A stretch of DNA of 47,895 nt from an uncultured Flavobacteriales bacterium (lineage in GTDB: Bacteria > Bacteroidota > Bacteroidia > UBA10329): contig CALCGD010000136.1 in NCBI GenBank assembly GCA_937900875.1, positions 1 through 47,895 of the forward strand, in the 5' to 3' direction. Numbering within the stretch: the first letter of the stretch is position 1; every line of letters begins with the position of its first letter. Of this stretch, positions 19,265-29,006 are shown piece after piece. The position numbers and the translations under genes were made by a program. Below the pieces are notes generated by a model. That model was not told where the DNA came from, searched no databases, and was given only the letters and a program-made list of their open reading frames with translations.

Positions 19265-19909
19265 ATGATGGATGAGTTAACCGCCCGATTGTCCGAAAGG
19301 ATGACATCTCCTTTACCTGGCCTTTCTGCGCAACTCACCATGGCAAGTGGATTACGAGCTAAAGCTGCTGCATCATTCAAAATGGACGTGAAGAATGCCA
19401 AAGTAGGAGCTGTTCTCATTGCACTTTATCCGGATAATGGAGTTGTAAGAACGGTGTTGATGAAACGACCAGATTATGACGGTACACACAGCGGTCAAAT
19501 CAGCTTTCCGGGCGGAAAGGTTGAAGAACAAGACGTAGATATTGTGGCAACTGCCCTTCGTGAAGCAGAAGAAGAGGTGAATATAAAACCAAATGATGTT
19601 ACCGTGATTGGGCAGCTCACTGAACTATACATTCCGCCAAGTAATTTTTTAGTGCACCCAATTGTGGGGGTCTTGCATTCTCCTCCCAATTTTATTCCCG
19701 ATAAGCGTGAAGTTGAATCTATTCATCTACCCCAACTAGACTACTTGCTACGGGATGATATTATTGCTGAAACTGAGATTCTTCTTAGTTCGGGGTTTAA
19801 ACTTAAAACGCCATCGTTTAAGGTAGATGGGCATATAGTTTGGGGTGCTACCGCAATGATAATTGCAGAATTGAAAGCGCTATTAAATGAGGTAGGTCGC
19901 ACCCACTGA
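19265..19909 (+). CDS. NUDIX hydrolase, CoA pyrophosphatase-like
   Basis: NUDIX box GGKVEEQDVDIVATALREAEEEV; ORF track start (TTG 19256) overlaps a TATATTTG box, ATG at 19265 preferred. Confidence 0.9.
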   Translation: MMDELTARLSERMTSPLPGLSAQLTMASGLRAKAAASFKMDVKNAKVGAVLIALYPDNGVVRTVLMKRPDYDGTHSGQISFPGGKVEEQDVDIVATALREAEEEVNIKPNDVTVIGQLTELYIPPSNFLVHPIVGVLHSPPNFIPDKREVESIHLPQLDYLLRDDIIAETEILLSSGFKLKTPSFKVDGHIVWGATAMIIAELKALLNEVGRTH

Positions 19910-19973
19910 TAAAGGTCTTGTCTTAACCTAGATTAGGTGTGTTACTTTTGTAATCCCGCATTAATAACCCCTT

Positions 19974-22103
19974 ATGTTGTTGAATACTTTTCGAAAAAGC
20001 TTTTTACTCACTTTTTTACTGATAGCGGTTAATTTGCTACAAGTAAAAGCGGGTGCAATTGATAAGGCGTTTGAAGCTCTTGAAATGAAAGATTATTTCA
20101 AGGCTAGAGACCTTTTTGAAAAGGTAGAGAAGAGTGACAAGCTAGCCGGTAACTTTGGTTTATGCCTTGTACATGTTGCTAAACAAAACCCGTTTTATAA
20201 CCTCGATTCTGCTCAAGTTTACGCCATGCGAGCCGAATCTTTTTGGCGCCTAGCTTCAGATAAGGACAAGAAGAAACTTGCACCATACGGCATTTCCGAT
20301 AAAGGTGTACAAGGCTTACGTGTTATGGTGTACATGTACGCCACAGCAGAAGCAATGGAATTAAGAACAATTGAAGGCTGTAATTCTTTCCTAAAACGCT
20401 TTTCATCAGCACCTCAAAAGAAGGAAATTCTTGATTTGAAAGCGACTCTTTCATTCGAAACCGCCAAGGCAGAAAATTCTCATCAATCAATTAAGAAATT
20501 CATTCAAGATTTCCCTAGCGCTCCAGAAACTGTCGATGCAAAATCGCTTTATGAAAAGTTTCTTTTTGAGGAAAAAACGAAAGATGGGTCTGTTGAAAGT
20601 TTCAGGCAATTTGTAGAAGATTATCCAGATTCTCCATTCAAGAGCAAGGCGGATGACATGATATTCGAAATATCGATGGAGAACGCATCTGTGAAAACTG
20701 TTCATGATTTTATCAAGAAGAATCCGAACAGTCCATTCAAGAATGACGCTTGGAGAAAACTCTTCCGTCTTTTCGCTCCAAAATTGACTGCCGCAGTTTT
20801 GGCTGAATTTAAGCTAGAGTACCCCCAATATCCGTTTATGGACGAATTGGATGACGAACTTAATATTTTGACTATGCAGCTTTTTCCGGCAGAGCAAAAC
20901 GGCCGCTTCGGTTTTGTTAGTCGAAATGGGAAACTGATTGTGCCATTTGAGTACGAAAATGCAGCAGATTTCTCGGATGGTCTTGCTGCTGTCTACCAAA
21001 ATGGCAGATGGGGTTACATCGATAAAAAAGGAAAAATCATTGTGAGTTTTAATAATGACGAAGCATTTGCTTTCAACAACGGATTGGCAATTGTAGAGCG
21101 TGGAGATTTCGCTGGGGTAATTAACAAGACTGGAGATGTTATAGTTTCCATCAGTTATGATGAGGTGTTTGAATTTAGAGACGATATGGCGAGCGTTGTA
21201 AAAGATGAGTTATACGGGTTTGTTAATGTGGATGGCGAACTGACGATTCCACTAAAACTGGAAGAAGCGTGGGATTTTTCTGAAAGTTTGGCGGTAATAA
21301 GTCTGCGTGGATTAAAGGGGTACATAAATAAAAATGGAGCAGTTGTAGTAAAGTGTCAGTATGACGATGCGGAGAGTTTCGAACAAGGATTAGCACGCGT
21401 AACAAGAGCTGGGAAAATGGGATTGATTAATGCCGGAGGTGATTCCATTGCTCCGGTTAAGTATGATAGAATAGGGCAGTTTTCCGAGGGTTTAGCGTGC
21501 GTGCTTTTGAATAATAAAGTCGGCTATATAGACAGATATGGTAACGAGGTGATTCCTCTTATTTACGATGGAAAGCCAGAGGAAATGGTGCGATTTGCGT
21601 TCTCGAATGGCAACGCCATAGTTAGAAAGGATAAAAAGTACGGAGTAATAGACAAAACGGGCGCAATTGCTAAACCTTTAGAATTCGCATTAATTGATGC
21701 GGTGAAAGATGGCCGTTATGCGGCTAAGAAGAAAGACAAGTTCGGTTTCTTTAATGAAATGGGAATAGACGTGATTGCTTCGAAATATGATGACACAGGT
21801 GGTTTTTCTGAAGGCCGAGCTTCTGTAAAAGTGGGTGATTTTTGGGGTTACATAGATGATGTTGGAGAAATCGTAATTCCGGCAGAATTTCAGCAAGTTT
21901 CTGATTTCATTGGTGGCGCTGCCATAGTGATGAGGGCTGATTTTTATGGTCTAATAAACAAGAATGGCGAATACTTGATTCCTTGCGGTATGGACGAGAT
22001 AGTAGCCACAGAAGGTGATTTGCTTAGGCTGGAGAAAGAAGGTAAGATGGCCTACTTTGATCTTCGAACCAAGAAAATGATGTGGCAAGCAGCTGGGTTT
22101 TAG
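19974..22103 (+). CDS. WG repeat-containing protein
   Basis: 709 aa; signal peptide, helical N-terminal half, then many (Y/F)G(Y/F)(I/V)(D/N)..G...IP..Y repeats. Confidence 0.93.
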   Translation: MLLNTFRKSFLLTFLLIAVNLLQVKAGAIDKAFEALEMKDYFKARDLFEKVEKSDKLAGNFGLCLVHVAKQNPFYNLDSAQVYAMRAESFWRLASDKDKKKLAPYGISDKGVQGLRVMVYMYATAEAMELRTIEGCNSFLKRFSSAPQKKEILDLKATLSFETAKAENSHQSIKKFIQDFPSAPETVDAKSLYEKFLFEEKTKDGSVESFRQFVEDYPDSPFKSKADDMIFEISMENASVKTVHDFIKKNPNSPFKNDAWRKLFRLFAPKLTAAVLAEFKLEYPQYPFMDELDDELNILTMQLFPAEQNGRFGFVSRNGKLIVPFEYENAADFSDGLAAVYQNGRWGYIDKKGKIIVSFNNDEAFAFNNGLAIVERGDFAGVINKTGDVIVSISYDEVFEFRDDMASVVKDELYGFVNVDGELTIPLKLEEAWDFSESLAVISLRGLKGYINKNGAVVVKCQYDDAESFEQGLARVTRAGKMGLINAGGDSIAPVKYDRIGQFSEGLACVLLNNKVGYIDRYGNEVIPLIYDGKPEEMVRFAFSNGNAIVRKDKKYGVIDKTGAIAKPLEFALIDAVKDGRYAAKKKDKFGFFNEMGIDVIASKYDDTGGFSEGRASVKVGDFWGYIDDVGEIVIPAEFQQVSDFIGGAAIVMRADFYGLINKNGEYLIPCGMDEIVATEGDLLRLEKEGKMAYFDLRTKKMMWQAAGF

Positions 22104-22354
22104 TGCTTGAATCGTACAAACAATCTTCCGAAATTTTTACTGTCCTTATCAATTCGGTGATACTTGGCTTTAATATGCTTTTGTTCTAAAAATCGAATCA
22201 CTTTCTTCTTTAATTGACCGCTTCCTTTTCCAGGAATAATCTCCACCATGGGAATTTTTTTCTCAATGGCTTCGTCAATAATGTCATTTAGGGCTTGGTC
22301 AATTTTCCATCCCTTATTAAATATTTCGTGCAGATCAAGTTTAAGTTTGGCCAT
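22100..22354 (-). CDS. Smr/MutS2 C-terminal domain protein
   Basis: 84 aa; LDLHEIFNKG and VEIIPGKGSGQLKKKVIRFLE. Confidence 0.88.
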   Translation of the reverse strand: MAKLKLDLHEIFNKGWKIDQALNDIIDEAIEKKIPMVEIIPGKGSGQLKKKVIRFLEQKHIKAKYHRIDKDSKNFGRLFVRFKH

Positions 22355-22372
22355 CGGTCTGCAATATAATTA

Positions 22373-23107
22373 GTGCAAAATTCTTTTCTCGCTAAGTCTA
22401 GGATATTCGTTTCTTTCGGCCGAATTAAGACCATCTTTTTGAGCAAGCCGCATATTTTTTTCATTTCTGGACTTGGGGCAGATCACCGCGCTTTCGACCG
22501 TATTAAATTAGATGGTTATGAGCAAACTCATCTTCCATGGATTGTTCCAGAATGGAAGGATAACATGCACACATATGCCAGAAAAATGGCAGAGCCAATT
22601 ATGAATGCGGAAAACCCAGTTGTAATTGGGTTATCGTTGGGCGGTATGCTTGCTTCCGAAATGACCACTTTTATTCCTCAATTGAGAGTCATTTTGGTTT
22701 CTAGCATTAAGTCTCATGAGGAGCGTTCTAATATTTTAAAGCTTGGCCGAGCTTTTCCAATTCAGCATTTAATGCCACCTAATACCATGCAACGCTTCAC
22801 TTTTATGTGGGAACTGGCGCAGAAAAAACGGTTACAAGGCGATGGAAAGCACATGGTTGAAATGTTTAAAGATCAAAACGACAAGTTTATGCGTTGGGCA
22901 ATTGTTAACGCTCCCAAATGGCGCGGAAAAGGAGATGAATCGCGTATTGCCCATATTCATGGTACATTGGATCGGATGTTTCCATTCAGAAGAATTAAGA
23001 ATGCGATTCCCGTGCATGGCGGTACGCACCTAATGGTGTATGTTAAAGGGGAAGAGGTTACCAGGCTTATTCTGCAAGAACTAAATCGCATTGAAGGTGT
23101 TCAGTAA
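22373..23107 (+). CDS. Alpha/beta hydrolase
   Basis: IFFISGLGADHRAF, VVIGLSLGGMLASEM nucleophile elbow, HGTLDRMFP; true start may be TTG at 22439. Confidence 0.85.
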   Translation: MQNSFLAKSRIFVSFGRIKTIFLSKPHIFFISGLGADHRAFDRIKLDGYEQTHLPWIVPEWKDNMHTYARKMAEPIMNAENPVVIGLSLGGMLASEMTTFIPQLRVILVSSIKSHEERSNILKLGRAFPIQHLMPPNTMQRFTFMWELAQKKRLQGDGKHMVEMFKDQNDKFMRWAIVNAPKWRGKGDESRIAHIHGTLDRMFPFRRIKNAIPVHGGTHLMVYVKGEEVTRLILQELNRIEGVQ

Positions 23108-23111
23108 GCGA

Positions 23112-23639
23112 ATGTTTCGAATTTTTATTTCAGTATTAATTGTGGCAGGTTTAATTTCTTGCCAACCAGAAGAAAAACAACAGATGGGAAAAGTGAATAT
23201 TGGCGATATGGCGCCAGATTTCGAATTGAAGGATAAAGACAAAAACCTAATTAAACTCAGTGATTTTCGAGGAGAAAAAAGCGTGGTTGTGTATTTCTAT
23301 CCAAAGGATGAAACGCCAGGTTGCACAGCACAAGCATGCTCATTTAGAGATAGCTACGAAGACTTTAAGCAAGTAGGTGCCGAGGTAATTGGAATAAGTA
23401 GTGATGGCTCTAGCAGCCATACTGGATTTGCGGAAAATCATCGTCTGCCGTTTATTCTATTAAGCGACTCTATTGGAAAAGTCAGGAAGGCCTATGGCGC
23501 TTACGATTTGTTTGGAATGATTCCGGGGAGAGTAACCTATGTGATAAATAAAGAAGGAATCGTTATTCACAAGTTTGACTCCCAGTTAAGTCCAACTAAG
23601 CACATCCAAGAATCACTAGAAATTTTACAAAAGCAATAA
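23112..23639 (+). CDS. Thioredoxin-dependent peroxiredoxin (Bcp family), lipoprotein
   Basis: Lipobox GLISC; FYPKDETPGCTAQACSFRD; start moved from 23091 to ATG 23112 for signal peptide. Confidence 0.92.
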   Translation: MFRIFISVLIVAGLISCQPEEKQQMGKVNIGDMAPDFELKDKDKNLIKLSDFRGEKSVVVYFYPKDETPGCTAQACSFRDSYEDFKQVGAEVIGISSDGSSSHTGFAENHRLPFILLSDSIGKVRKAYGAYDLFGMIPGRVTYVINKEGIVIHKFDSQLSPTKHIQESLEILQKQ

Positions 23640-23703
23640 GCTTTTTAGGAACTAAAATTGAGTTTCAAGGAACAATTACCTTTGGCGCTCAAATTCTGAA
23701 AAC

Positions 23704-24408
23704 ATGAAGAATCTATCGTTGATTATTAATGCCATTCTTGCGGTAGCAATTGCGGTGCTTTTCTACTTTCAATTCTCTGAAAAGCAGCCAGAGCCACGAA
23801 AAAACAAGGTTAATTCGGCTGTAATAGATAGCGTTTCTGCCACTCTACGGATTGCTTTTGTTAATCATGATTCGTTAATGGCTAACTACAAGCTAGTAGA
23901 TGATATTAGAGAAGAATTGGAGATAGCAAAAAAGAAAAGCGAACGTAAAGTTGAACAGCGCAATGCCGTTTTGTCTCAGCATTTAGAGCAAATGATGGGC
24001 GAATATCAGTCCAAAATTTCTGAGTTAGAACGAACTGGTCAGGCAATGAATGAGACTTTACGAAATATGAAAATTCAAGAATTGCAAAGTTTGGAGCAGA
24101 ACGTGCAAGCGTTTTCTCAAGAGGCGGAGCAAGAGGTAATGATGCTTGGTCAGAAATTACAAGGCGAGTTGATTGACCTTGAAATGAAGCGCAATACTGA
24201 GATTAGTTCTAAGCTTAAAGCGTTGTTGGCAGATTACAATCAAGAATTCGGTTTCTCGTTTATTCTTGCCCATTCCGAAGAAGCTGGAGGAATCCTTCTT
24301 GGCAACCCTTCTTTAGATATTACAGTTGATGTAGTTGACGGTCTAAACGAAATCTATGATGCCGAACAAGCGGCTAAGGCGGAAGAAGACGCGAAAAAGA
24401 AGAAGTAA
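23704..24408 (+). CDS. OmpH/Skp-like periplasmic chaperone family protein
   Basis: 234 aa; N-terminal TM, long coiled coil, C-terminal Skp-like region. Confidence 0.85.
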   Translation: MKNLSLIINAILAVAIAVLFYFQFSEKQPEPRKNKVNSAVIDSVSATLRIAFVNHDSLMANYKLVDDIREELEIAKKKSERKVEQRNAVLSQHLEQMMGEYQSKISELERTGQAMNETLRNMKIQELQSLEQNVQAFSQEAEQEVMMLGQKLQGELIDLEMKRNTEISSKLKALLADYNQEFGFSFILAHSEEAGGILLGNPSLDITVDVVDGLNEIYDAEQAAKAEEDAKKKK

Positions 24409-25329
24409 GTGTTCGCTACTTATCTGCGACTAATTCGATGGCCCAATCTGTTAATAATTGGGTTGATTTTCCTACTAGCTAAAACACAGCTGGTAGATGG
24501 ACTTACAGAACTTTCAGGAATAGAATCTTGTGTAGATAACCTGTATTGGTTTTTACTTGCATTGGCTACTATGTTCATAGCGGCTTCTGGAAATGTGGTC
24601 AACGATATTTTTGATCAAGACATTGATTTTCATAATAAGCCCTCCGAAATTATTGTAGGTAATACAGTTTCCGAAGCCACTTCATGGAACCTTTATTATG
24701 GTTTGGCAAGTGCGGGATTAGTTGTTGGTATGGTGCTTTGCTGGGGGATGGGGAATTTATCAAATTCGCTCATATTCATGTTAGCTGCTGGCGGATTGTA
24801 TTTCTATTCGCATACCTACAAACGCCAATTTCTAATTGGAAACCTAGTGATTGCCCTGCTGGCCGGACTGGTGCCATTTCTTCCTTTGTATTTAGAAATG
24901 ATTTGCGAGCCATCTCAATGGAGCAGCGTGCCTTGGGCTGGATTTCTGATGGCATTTTCGGTTTTTTCGTTTCTCACCACGCTCATCCGTGAGATTATAA
25001 AAGACATGGAAGACGTAAAAGGTGATACACTTGTGCGGTGCAATACTGTTCCTATAGCTATTGGAATGAAAGGAGCGAAAGCGCTAGTGGTGGCGCTTTT
25101 ATTGTTGTTAATGGGGCTTGTAGGTTGGTTGCAGGTGGCATGGCTGTCTGAGCGAATGCTGCTTAGTCTATACTTCTTAATTGCGGTGCAAATTCCGGCT
25201 GTTTACCTTGTATTTCTTGTGATTAAAGGAGAAGGTAAACCTAGTTTTAAAAGGGCGAGTTTGATTTCGAAAATTATCATGTTAACGGGTATTTTATCGA
25301 TGATTGTGTTTAAAATCACGCTTTCATGA
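24409..25329 (+). CDS. UbiA-family prenyltransferase, geranylgeranylglycerol-phosphate geranylgeranyltransferase-like (GTG start)
   Basis: 306 aa; VVNDIFDQDIDFHNKP and IREIIKDMEDVKGD Asp-rich motifs. Confidence 0.9.
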   Translation: MFATYLRLIRWPNLLIIGLIFLLAKTQLVDGLTELSGIESCVDNLYWFLLALATMFIAASGNVVNDIFDQDIDFHNKPSEIIVGNTVSEATSWNLYYGLASAGLVVGMVLCWGMGNLSNSLIFMLAAGGLYFYSHTYKRQFLIGNLVIALLAGLVPFLPLYLEMICEPSQWSSVPWAGFLMAFSVFSFLTTLIREIIKDMEDVKGDTLVRCNTVPIAIGMKGAKALVVALLLLLMGLVGWLQVAWLSERMLLSLYFLIAVQIPAVYLVFLVIKGEGKPSFKRASLISKIIMLTGILSMIVFKITLS

Positions 25330-25901
25330 TTGATTTGAAAGGGAAAGAACTCATTGTAGCCTCTGCATCTCCTCGAAGAAAATGGCTGATGGAAGAGTTA
25401 AGTGTTCCTTTTTCGGTTCAACCCAAAAATGTAGAGGAGATTTATCCCGAAAACCTGAAAAGAGAGGAGATTCCCTTGTTTCTTTCCAAACTGAAGGCCA
25501 GCGCTTTTTCTGAAGATGAGTTAATAGGAAAGATTGTCCTTACAGCTGATACAATTGTTTGGTTAGATGATAAGGAACTTCAGAAACCTGCAAACCTTGA
25601 AGAAGCCAAGCGAATGATTCGACAACTTTCTGGAGCTATACACGAGGTTTATACAGCTATTACGATTCGCACTTCAGAAAAAACCATCTCTGATTTTGAT
25701 AGAACCGAAGTTCACTTTCGCGAGTTAACTGAAGCGGAAATAGATTTCTACGTTGAGAAATATCAACCTCTGGATAAAGCAGGTGCATACGGAATTCAAG
25801 AATGGATTGGTTATGTAGGAATTGACCGAATAGACGGCTGCTATTTCAACGTAATGGGATTGCCTTTGAGGAAGGTTTATGCTGGGTTGAGTTTGCTCTA
25901 G
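25326..25901 (+). CDS. Maf family nucleotide pyrophosphatase
   Basis: 191 aa; ELIVASASPRRKWLM, VLTADTIVWLDD, GAYGIQEW. Confidence 0.93.
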   Translation: MIDLKGKELIVASASPRRKWLMEELSVPFSVQPKNVEEIYPENLKREEIPLFLSKLKASAFSEDELIGKIVLTADTIVWLDDKELQKPANLEEAKRMIRQLSGAIHEVYTAITIRTSEKTISDFDRTEVHFRELTEAEIDFYVEKYQPLDKAGAYGIQEWIGYVGIDRIDGCYFNVMGLPLRKVYAGLSLL

Positions 25902-26926
25902 TCCAACAAGAACGCCATCGTATCCACCCCATCTGCGTAATCCCACAATTCAGGAGATTGCGCCTTTCCGAAAGGCACAGAATTCTCTAAACCAAGCTTA
26001 TCTGAAGCTACTACACATTGAATTTCATCTTCGTGTATTTTGATTTCGGCTTTCATTTGATCCAAAGTAGCATAGGTCTGAAAATGAAGCACGCCAACCG
26101 GACAACCCAAACTGGCTTCCTCGCGCAGCAAAAGGAAACCATTGTCCAAATGCGCCATTCTTTCTACAAGGAAAATTGCCTTGTGGTATTCGTAATTGTT
26201 GAAATACTTATTGTGATTGCCAATTGGTTTCCAGTCTTCTAGCGTAGCTATGAATGTTTTGGGCTCCATTTTATCCGACAGATAAACTTTGGAAACATTG
26301 CGGCAGCCTAAACCGAAATAGCGGAAAATATCTTTTCCCAAGGCGCGAAGTTCGTCCAACGATTCATCTCCATTTATGATGGCAATCGAATTTCTATTCT
26401 TTCTAATGATGTTCGGATATTTTCCGAAATAGTACTCAAAGTATCGAGCGCTATTGTCGCTTCCTGTGGCAATTACGTGGGTAAAATTTTCCAGTTTTCC
26501 ATCGCTCAGCTCAATTTTTGATGCTAATTCAGGGTTGATTTCTGCGATTGTTTCAAGCAGTTTTTTCGGGAGAATTTCATCTTGAGAAGAAACCTTTACA
26601 ACAGCCGTATTTCCAGATGCCAAGACACAAAGCAGGTCATGAAAACCGACTAATGGAATGTTTCCAGCCATAATTAGTCCAACGCGCTTTTCTCCTTTTT
26701 CTGGAATATTTGGATAGGTAGCAAGCCATTTTTCTAGCTTCTCTCCCTCAAGCATATATGAAATACCCTTTAATGCCAGTGCGATGTTTTCTTGTGTGAA
26801 CCACCTGTTATTGGCTTCAGCCTGATTGACAGTCACGCTCCAATTACTTTCAGATGGATTCTCGGCCACAGAACCCAAAACTATCCCTAACTCAATAAAT
26901 GCCGAAATCCTCTCTTGATGGTTCAT
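25898..26926 (-). CDS. LuxC-like acyl-CoA reductase
   Basis: 342 aa; RKNRNSIAIINGDE and YFGLGCRNVSKVY with candidate catalytic Cys. Confidence 0.88.
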   Translation of the reverse strand: MNHQERISAFIELGIVLGSVAENPSESNWSVTVNQAEANNRWFTQENIALALKGISYMLEGEKLEKWLATYPNIPEKGEKRVGLIMAGNIPLVGFHDLLCVLASGNTAVVKVSSQDEILPKKLLETIAEINPELASKIELSDGKLENFTHVIATGSDNSARYFEYYFGKYPNIIRKNRNSIAIINGDESLDELRALGKDIFRYFGLGCRNVSKVYLSDKMEPKTFIATLEDWKPIGNHNKYFNNYEYHKAIFLVERMAHLDNGFLLLREEASLGCPVGVLHFQTYATLDQMKAEIKIHEDEIQCVVASDKLGLENSVPFGKAQSPELWDYADGVDTMAFLLD

Positions 26927-26944
26927 GCCTGTGTGCTATCTTTG
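26915..26944 (+). promoter_or_regulatory. Bacteroidota-type promoter upstream of ferredoxin
   Basis: TTG (26915-26917), 19-nt spacer, TATCTTTG (26937-26944); ATG at 26982. Confidence 0.65.
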
Positions 26945-26981
26945 AAGCCGCAAAACTAAACCACTTAAAGCAACAGACAAG

Positions 26982-27329
26982 ATGGCTATCAAGATAACAG
27001 ACGAGTGTATAAACTGTGGGGCGTGCGAGCCAGAATGCCCAAACAATGCAATTTATGAGGGCGGTGCAGAATGGCGCTTTGCTGATGGAACTTCGGTAAA
27101 AGGCGAATTCAAGGGATTTAGTGGGTTTTCTGCAGATGCAGATGCCGCTCAAGAACCAAACGAGATGGACGTGTATTACATCGTTACTGATAAGTGTACC
27201 GAGTGTAAAGGATTTCATGACGAGCCTCAATGTGCTGCTGTTTGCCCAGTAGATTGCTGTGTTGACGATGAAGATAACGTGCACACAGAAGAAGAAAATC
27301 TTCAGAAAAAAGCATCAATGCACCTTTAG
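26982..27329 (+). CDS. 2[4Fe-4S] ferredoxin
   Basis: 115 aa; [12 protein letters not shown] and [22 protein letters not shown]. Confidence 0.95.
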   Translation: MAIKITDECINCGACEPECPNNAIYEGGAEWRFADGTSVKGEFKGFSGFSADADAAQEPNEMDVYYIVTDKCTECKGFHDEPQCAAVCPVDCCVDDEDNVHTEEENLQKKASMHL

Positions 27330-27348
27330 TTTTAGGCAAGGTGTTTGG

Positions 27349-27377
27349 AAAGGCGAGGCATGGTTCTCGCCTTTTTT
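27349..27377 (+). terminator. Rho-independent terminator after ferredoxin
   Basis: AAAGGCGAG-GCATGGTT-CTCGCCTTTTTT. Confidence 0.85.
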
Positions 27378-27416
27378 ATGCAATTTTCATTCATCTGTGG
27401 CGTATATAAAATCCAA

Positions 27417-28274
27417 ATGCTCCGTAAAATAATCTTGTTCTTGTTTCTATTGCCTCTGGTGGCTCAAGCTCAGGTGGATACTAGTTTGCGCGATTCGATA
27501 AACCGTGTTTTTGAGGTGCTAAGAACTGGAGACGATGCTCAGAAAATTGTGGCTGCAGCAAGGTTAGAAATTATGTTTTCTGACTATTACGAAGATCTCG
27601 ATCACTTTGAGCACGAGTTCGATTCAGTGCCTTTTCTAGGACAACTTTCTTCGTGGGATGGGGTGATAAGAATGCTCTGTTGGAACATTGCATTAGAGAA
27701 TGGTAGTTACAAGTATTACTGTATAATGCGCCACAAACCAACCAAAGAAACCGTTGCGGTAACAGTGTTTCAGCATTTAGATACAGATTGGGATAGAATT
27801 GGCCGAAAACCTATTAGAACAGATGATTGGTACGGGGCCCTCTACTATAAAATACTTGCACATCGATACCGTGGCAAAACTTATTACACATTAATAGGGT
27901 GGGATGGAAAGAATAACATTACCAACCGAAAAGTGGTTGATGCACTCAGTTTTCAAGGAAAAACTGTGATTTTAGGATCGTCCATCTTTAAGGATGAGAA
28001 GGAAAGACCAGCGCACAGACTCATTTACGAATACGCCAATGATGTATCAATGGCTCTTAATTATGACGATAAGGAGAAGATGATAATTATGGATCATCTA
28101 GAACCTGAAGATTCAAGGTTTGTTGGCCAGTACCAGTTTTATGGTCCAGACTTTAGCTATGACGCGCTTCAGTTTAGTAAGGGTGTTTGGGTTCTAAAGA
28201 GGGATGTCTTTGCTAAGAATCGTAGCTTGAATAACCTGCCTCAAGATGCCAAACCTGGCGATTTCGAAGATTGA
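27417..28274 (+). CDS. Hypothetical exported protein
   Basis: Signal peptide MLRKIILFLFLLPLVAQAQ; ORF track start 27345 lies before the ferredoxin terminator. Confidence 0.8.
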   Translation: MLRKIILFLFLLPLVAQAQVDTSLRDSINRVFEVLRTGDDAQKIVAAARLEIMFSDYYEDLDHFEHEFDSVPFLGQLSSWDGVIRMLCWNIALENGSYKYYCIMRHKPTKETVAVTVFQHLDTDWDRIGRKPIRTDDWYGALYYKILAHRYRGKTYYTLIGWDGKNNITNRKVVDALSFQGKTVILGSSIFKDEKERPAHRLIYEYANDVSMALNYDDKEKMIIMDHLEPEDSRFVGQYQFYGPDFSYDALQFSKGVWVLKRDVFAKNRSLNNLPQDAKPGDFED

Positions 28275-28302
28275 TTTTCGATTATTCTTTGCCATATCTT
28301 TG
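28271..28302 (+). promoter_or_regulatory. Bacteroidota-type promoter for DUF4476 gene
   Basis: TTG (28271-28273), 21-nt spacer, TATCTTTG (28295-28302). Confidence 0.55.
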
Positions 28303-28346
28303 GCATCGATTTTGCCAAAACCTTGCATCAACCTTAAACTAAAGCA

Positions 28347-28856
28347 ATGAAAACAATACTTACAATTTTAGCCGCGTGCGGCTCAATGGTCGTTTTAGCC
28401 CAAGACACCGAAGTGGATGTAAACGTAAACATGGGAGGAATGGGAATAGACATGAACGTCAACATTAGCGAAACTTACACCGAAACGCATACTACAACTA
28501 CCACATCATCATCTGGTGGAGGTGATCATTATGTAATGAACGGATACAATGGAGCAATTGGGTGCGATTGGCCAATGGACGAAGCTCAATTTTCTGATGC
28601 GCAACAATCTGTTTCGTCAAAAAGCTTTGAGGACTCCAAAATGACTGTCGCCAAACAGATAACAGGCGCTAACTGCTTAACCGCAGATCAGGTGAAAAGA
28701 ATGATGATGGAATTTGATTTTGAAGATTCAAAATTGGAATTTGCCAAGTTTGCCTACAATAAAACCTACGATATTGGTAACTACTACAAGCTAAATGATG
28801 CTTTCGATTTTGAGAGTAGTATTGATGAACTGAATGAATACATCAACGGATATTAA
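28347..28856 (+). CDS. DUF4476 domain-containing protein
   Basis: 169 aa; signal peptide; repeated F.D.K...AK and LTADQVKRMMMEFDFEDSKLEFAKFAY. Confidence 0.85.
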   Translation: MKTILTILAACGSMVVLAQDTEVDVNVNMGGMGIDMNVNISETYTETHTTTTTSSSGGGDHYVMNGYNGAIGCDWPMDEAQFSDAQQSVSSKSFEDSKMTVAKQITGANCLTADQVKRMMMEFDFEDSKLEFAKFAYNKTYDIGNYYKLNDAFDFESSIDELNEYINGY

Positions 28857-28875
28857 TCTGAAGTTGATATAAATG

Positions 28876-28909
28876 AAAAGCCCCTCACATGCATATGTGA
28901 GGGGCTTTT
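28876..28909 (+). terminator. Strong bidirectional terminator
   Basis: Perfect 15-bp arms AAAAGCCCCTCACAT-GCAT-ATGTGAGGGGCTTTT. Confidence 0.92.
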
Positions 28910-29006
28910 ACGTTCGTAGTCTAGGAGTTTCACCTAAGACTGACAAAGCATTTTTGACATTTCACGAACCTTGCGGTTCAATATTTTGTCAAAAGAGAGT
29001 TGGCAA

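Noticed and set aside
25898-26926. LuxC-like gene as part of a bioluminescence operon
   Set aside because: No luxA/B/D/E nearby; LuxC-family acyl-CoA reductases are also found in non-luminous bacteria.
26892-27284. 130-aa minus ORF antisense to ferredoxin
   Set aside because: The ferredoxin cysteine motifs and promoter define the plus strand as coding; the opposite ORF has no recognisable motif.
27345-27416. N-terminal extension of the hypothetical protein at 27417-28274
   Set aside because: It covers the ferredoxin terminator hairpin; ATG 27417 gives a clean signal peptide.
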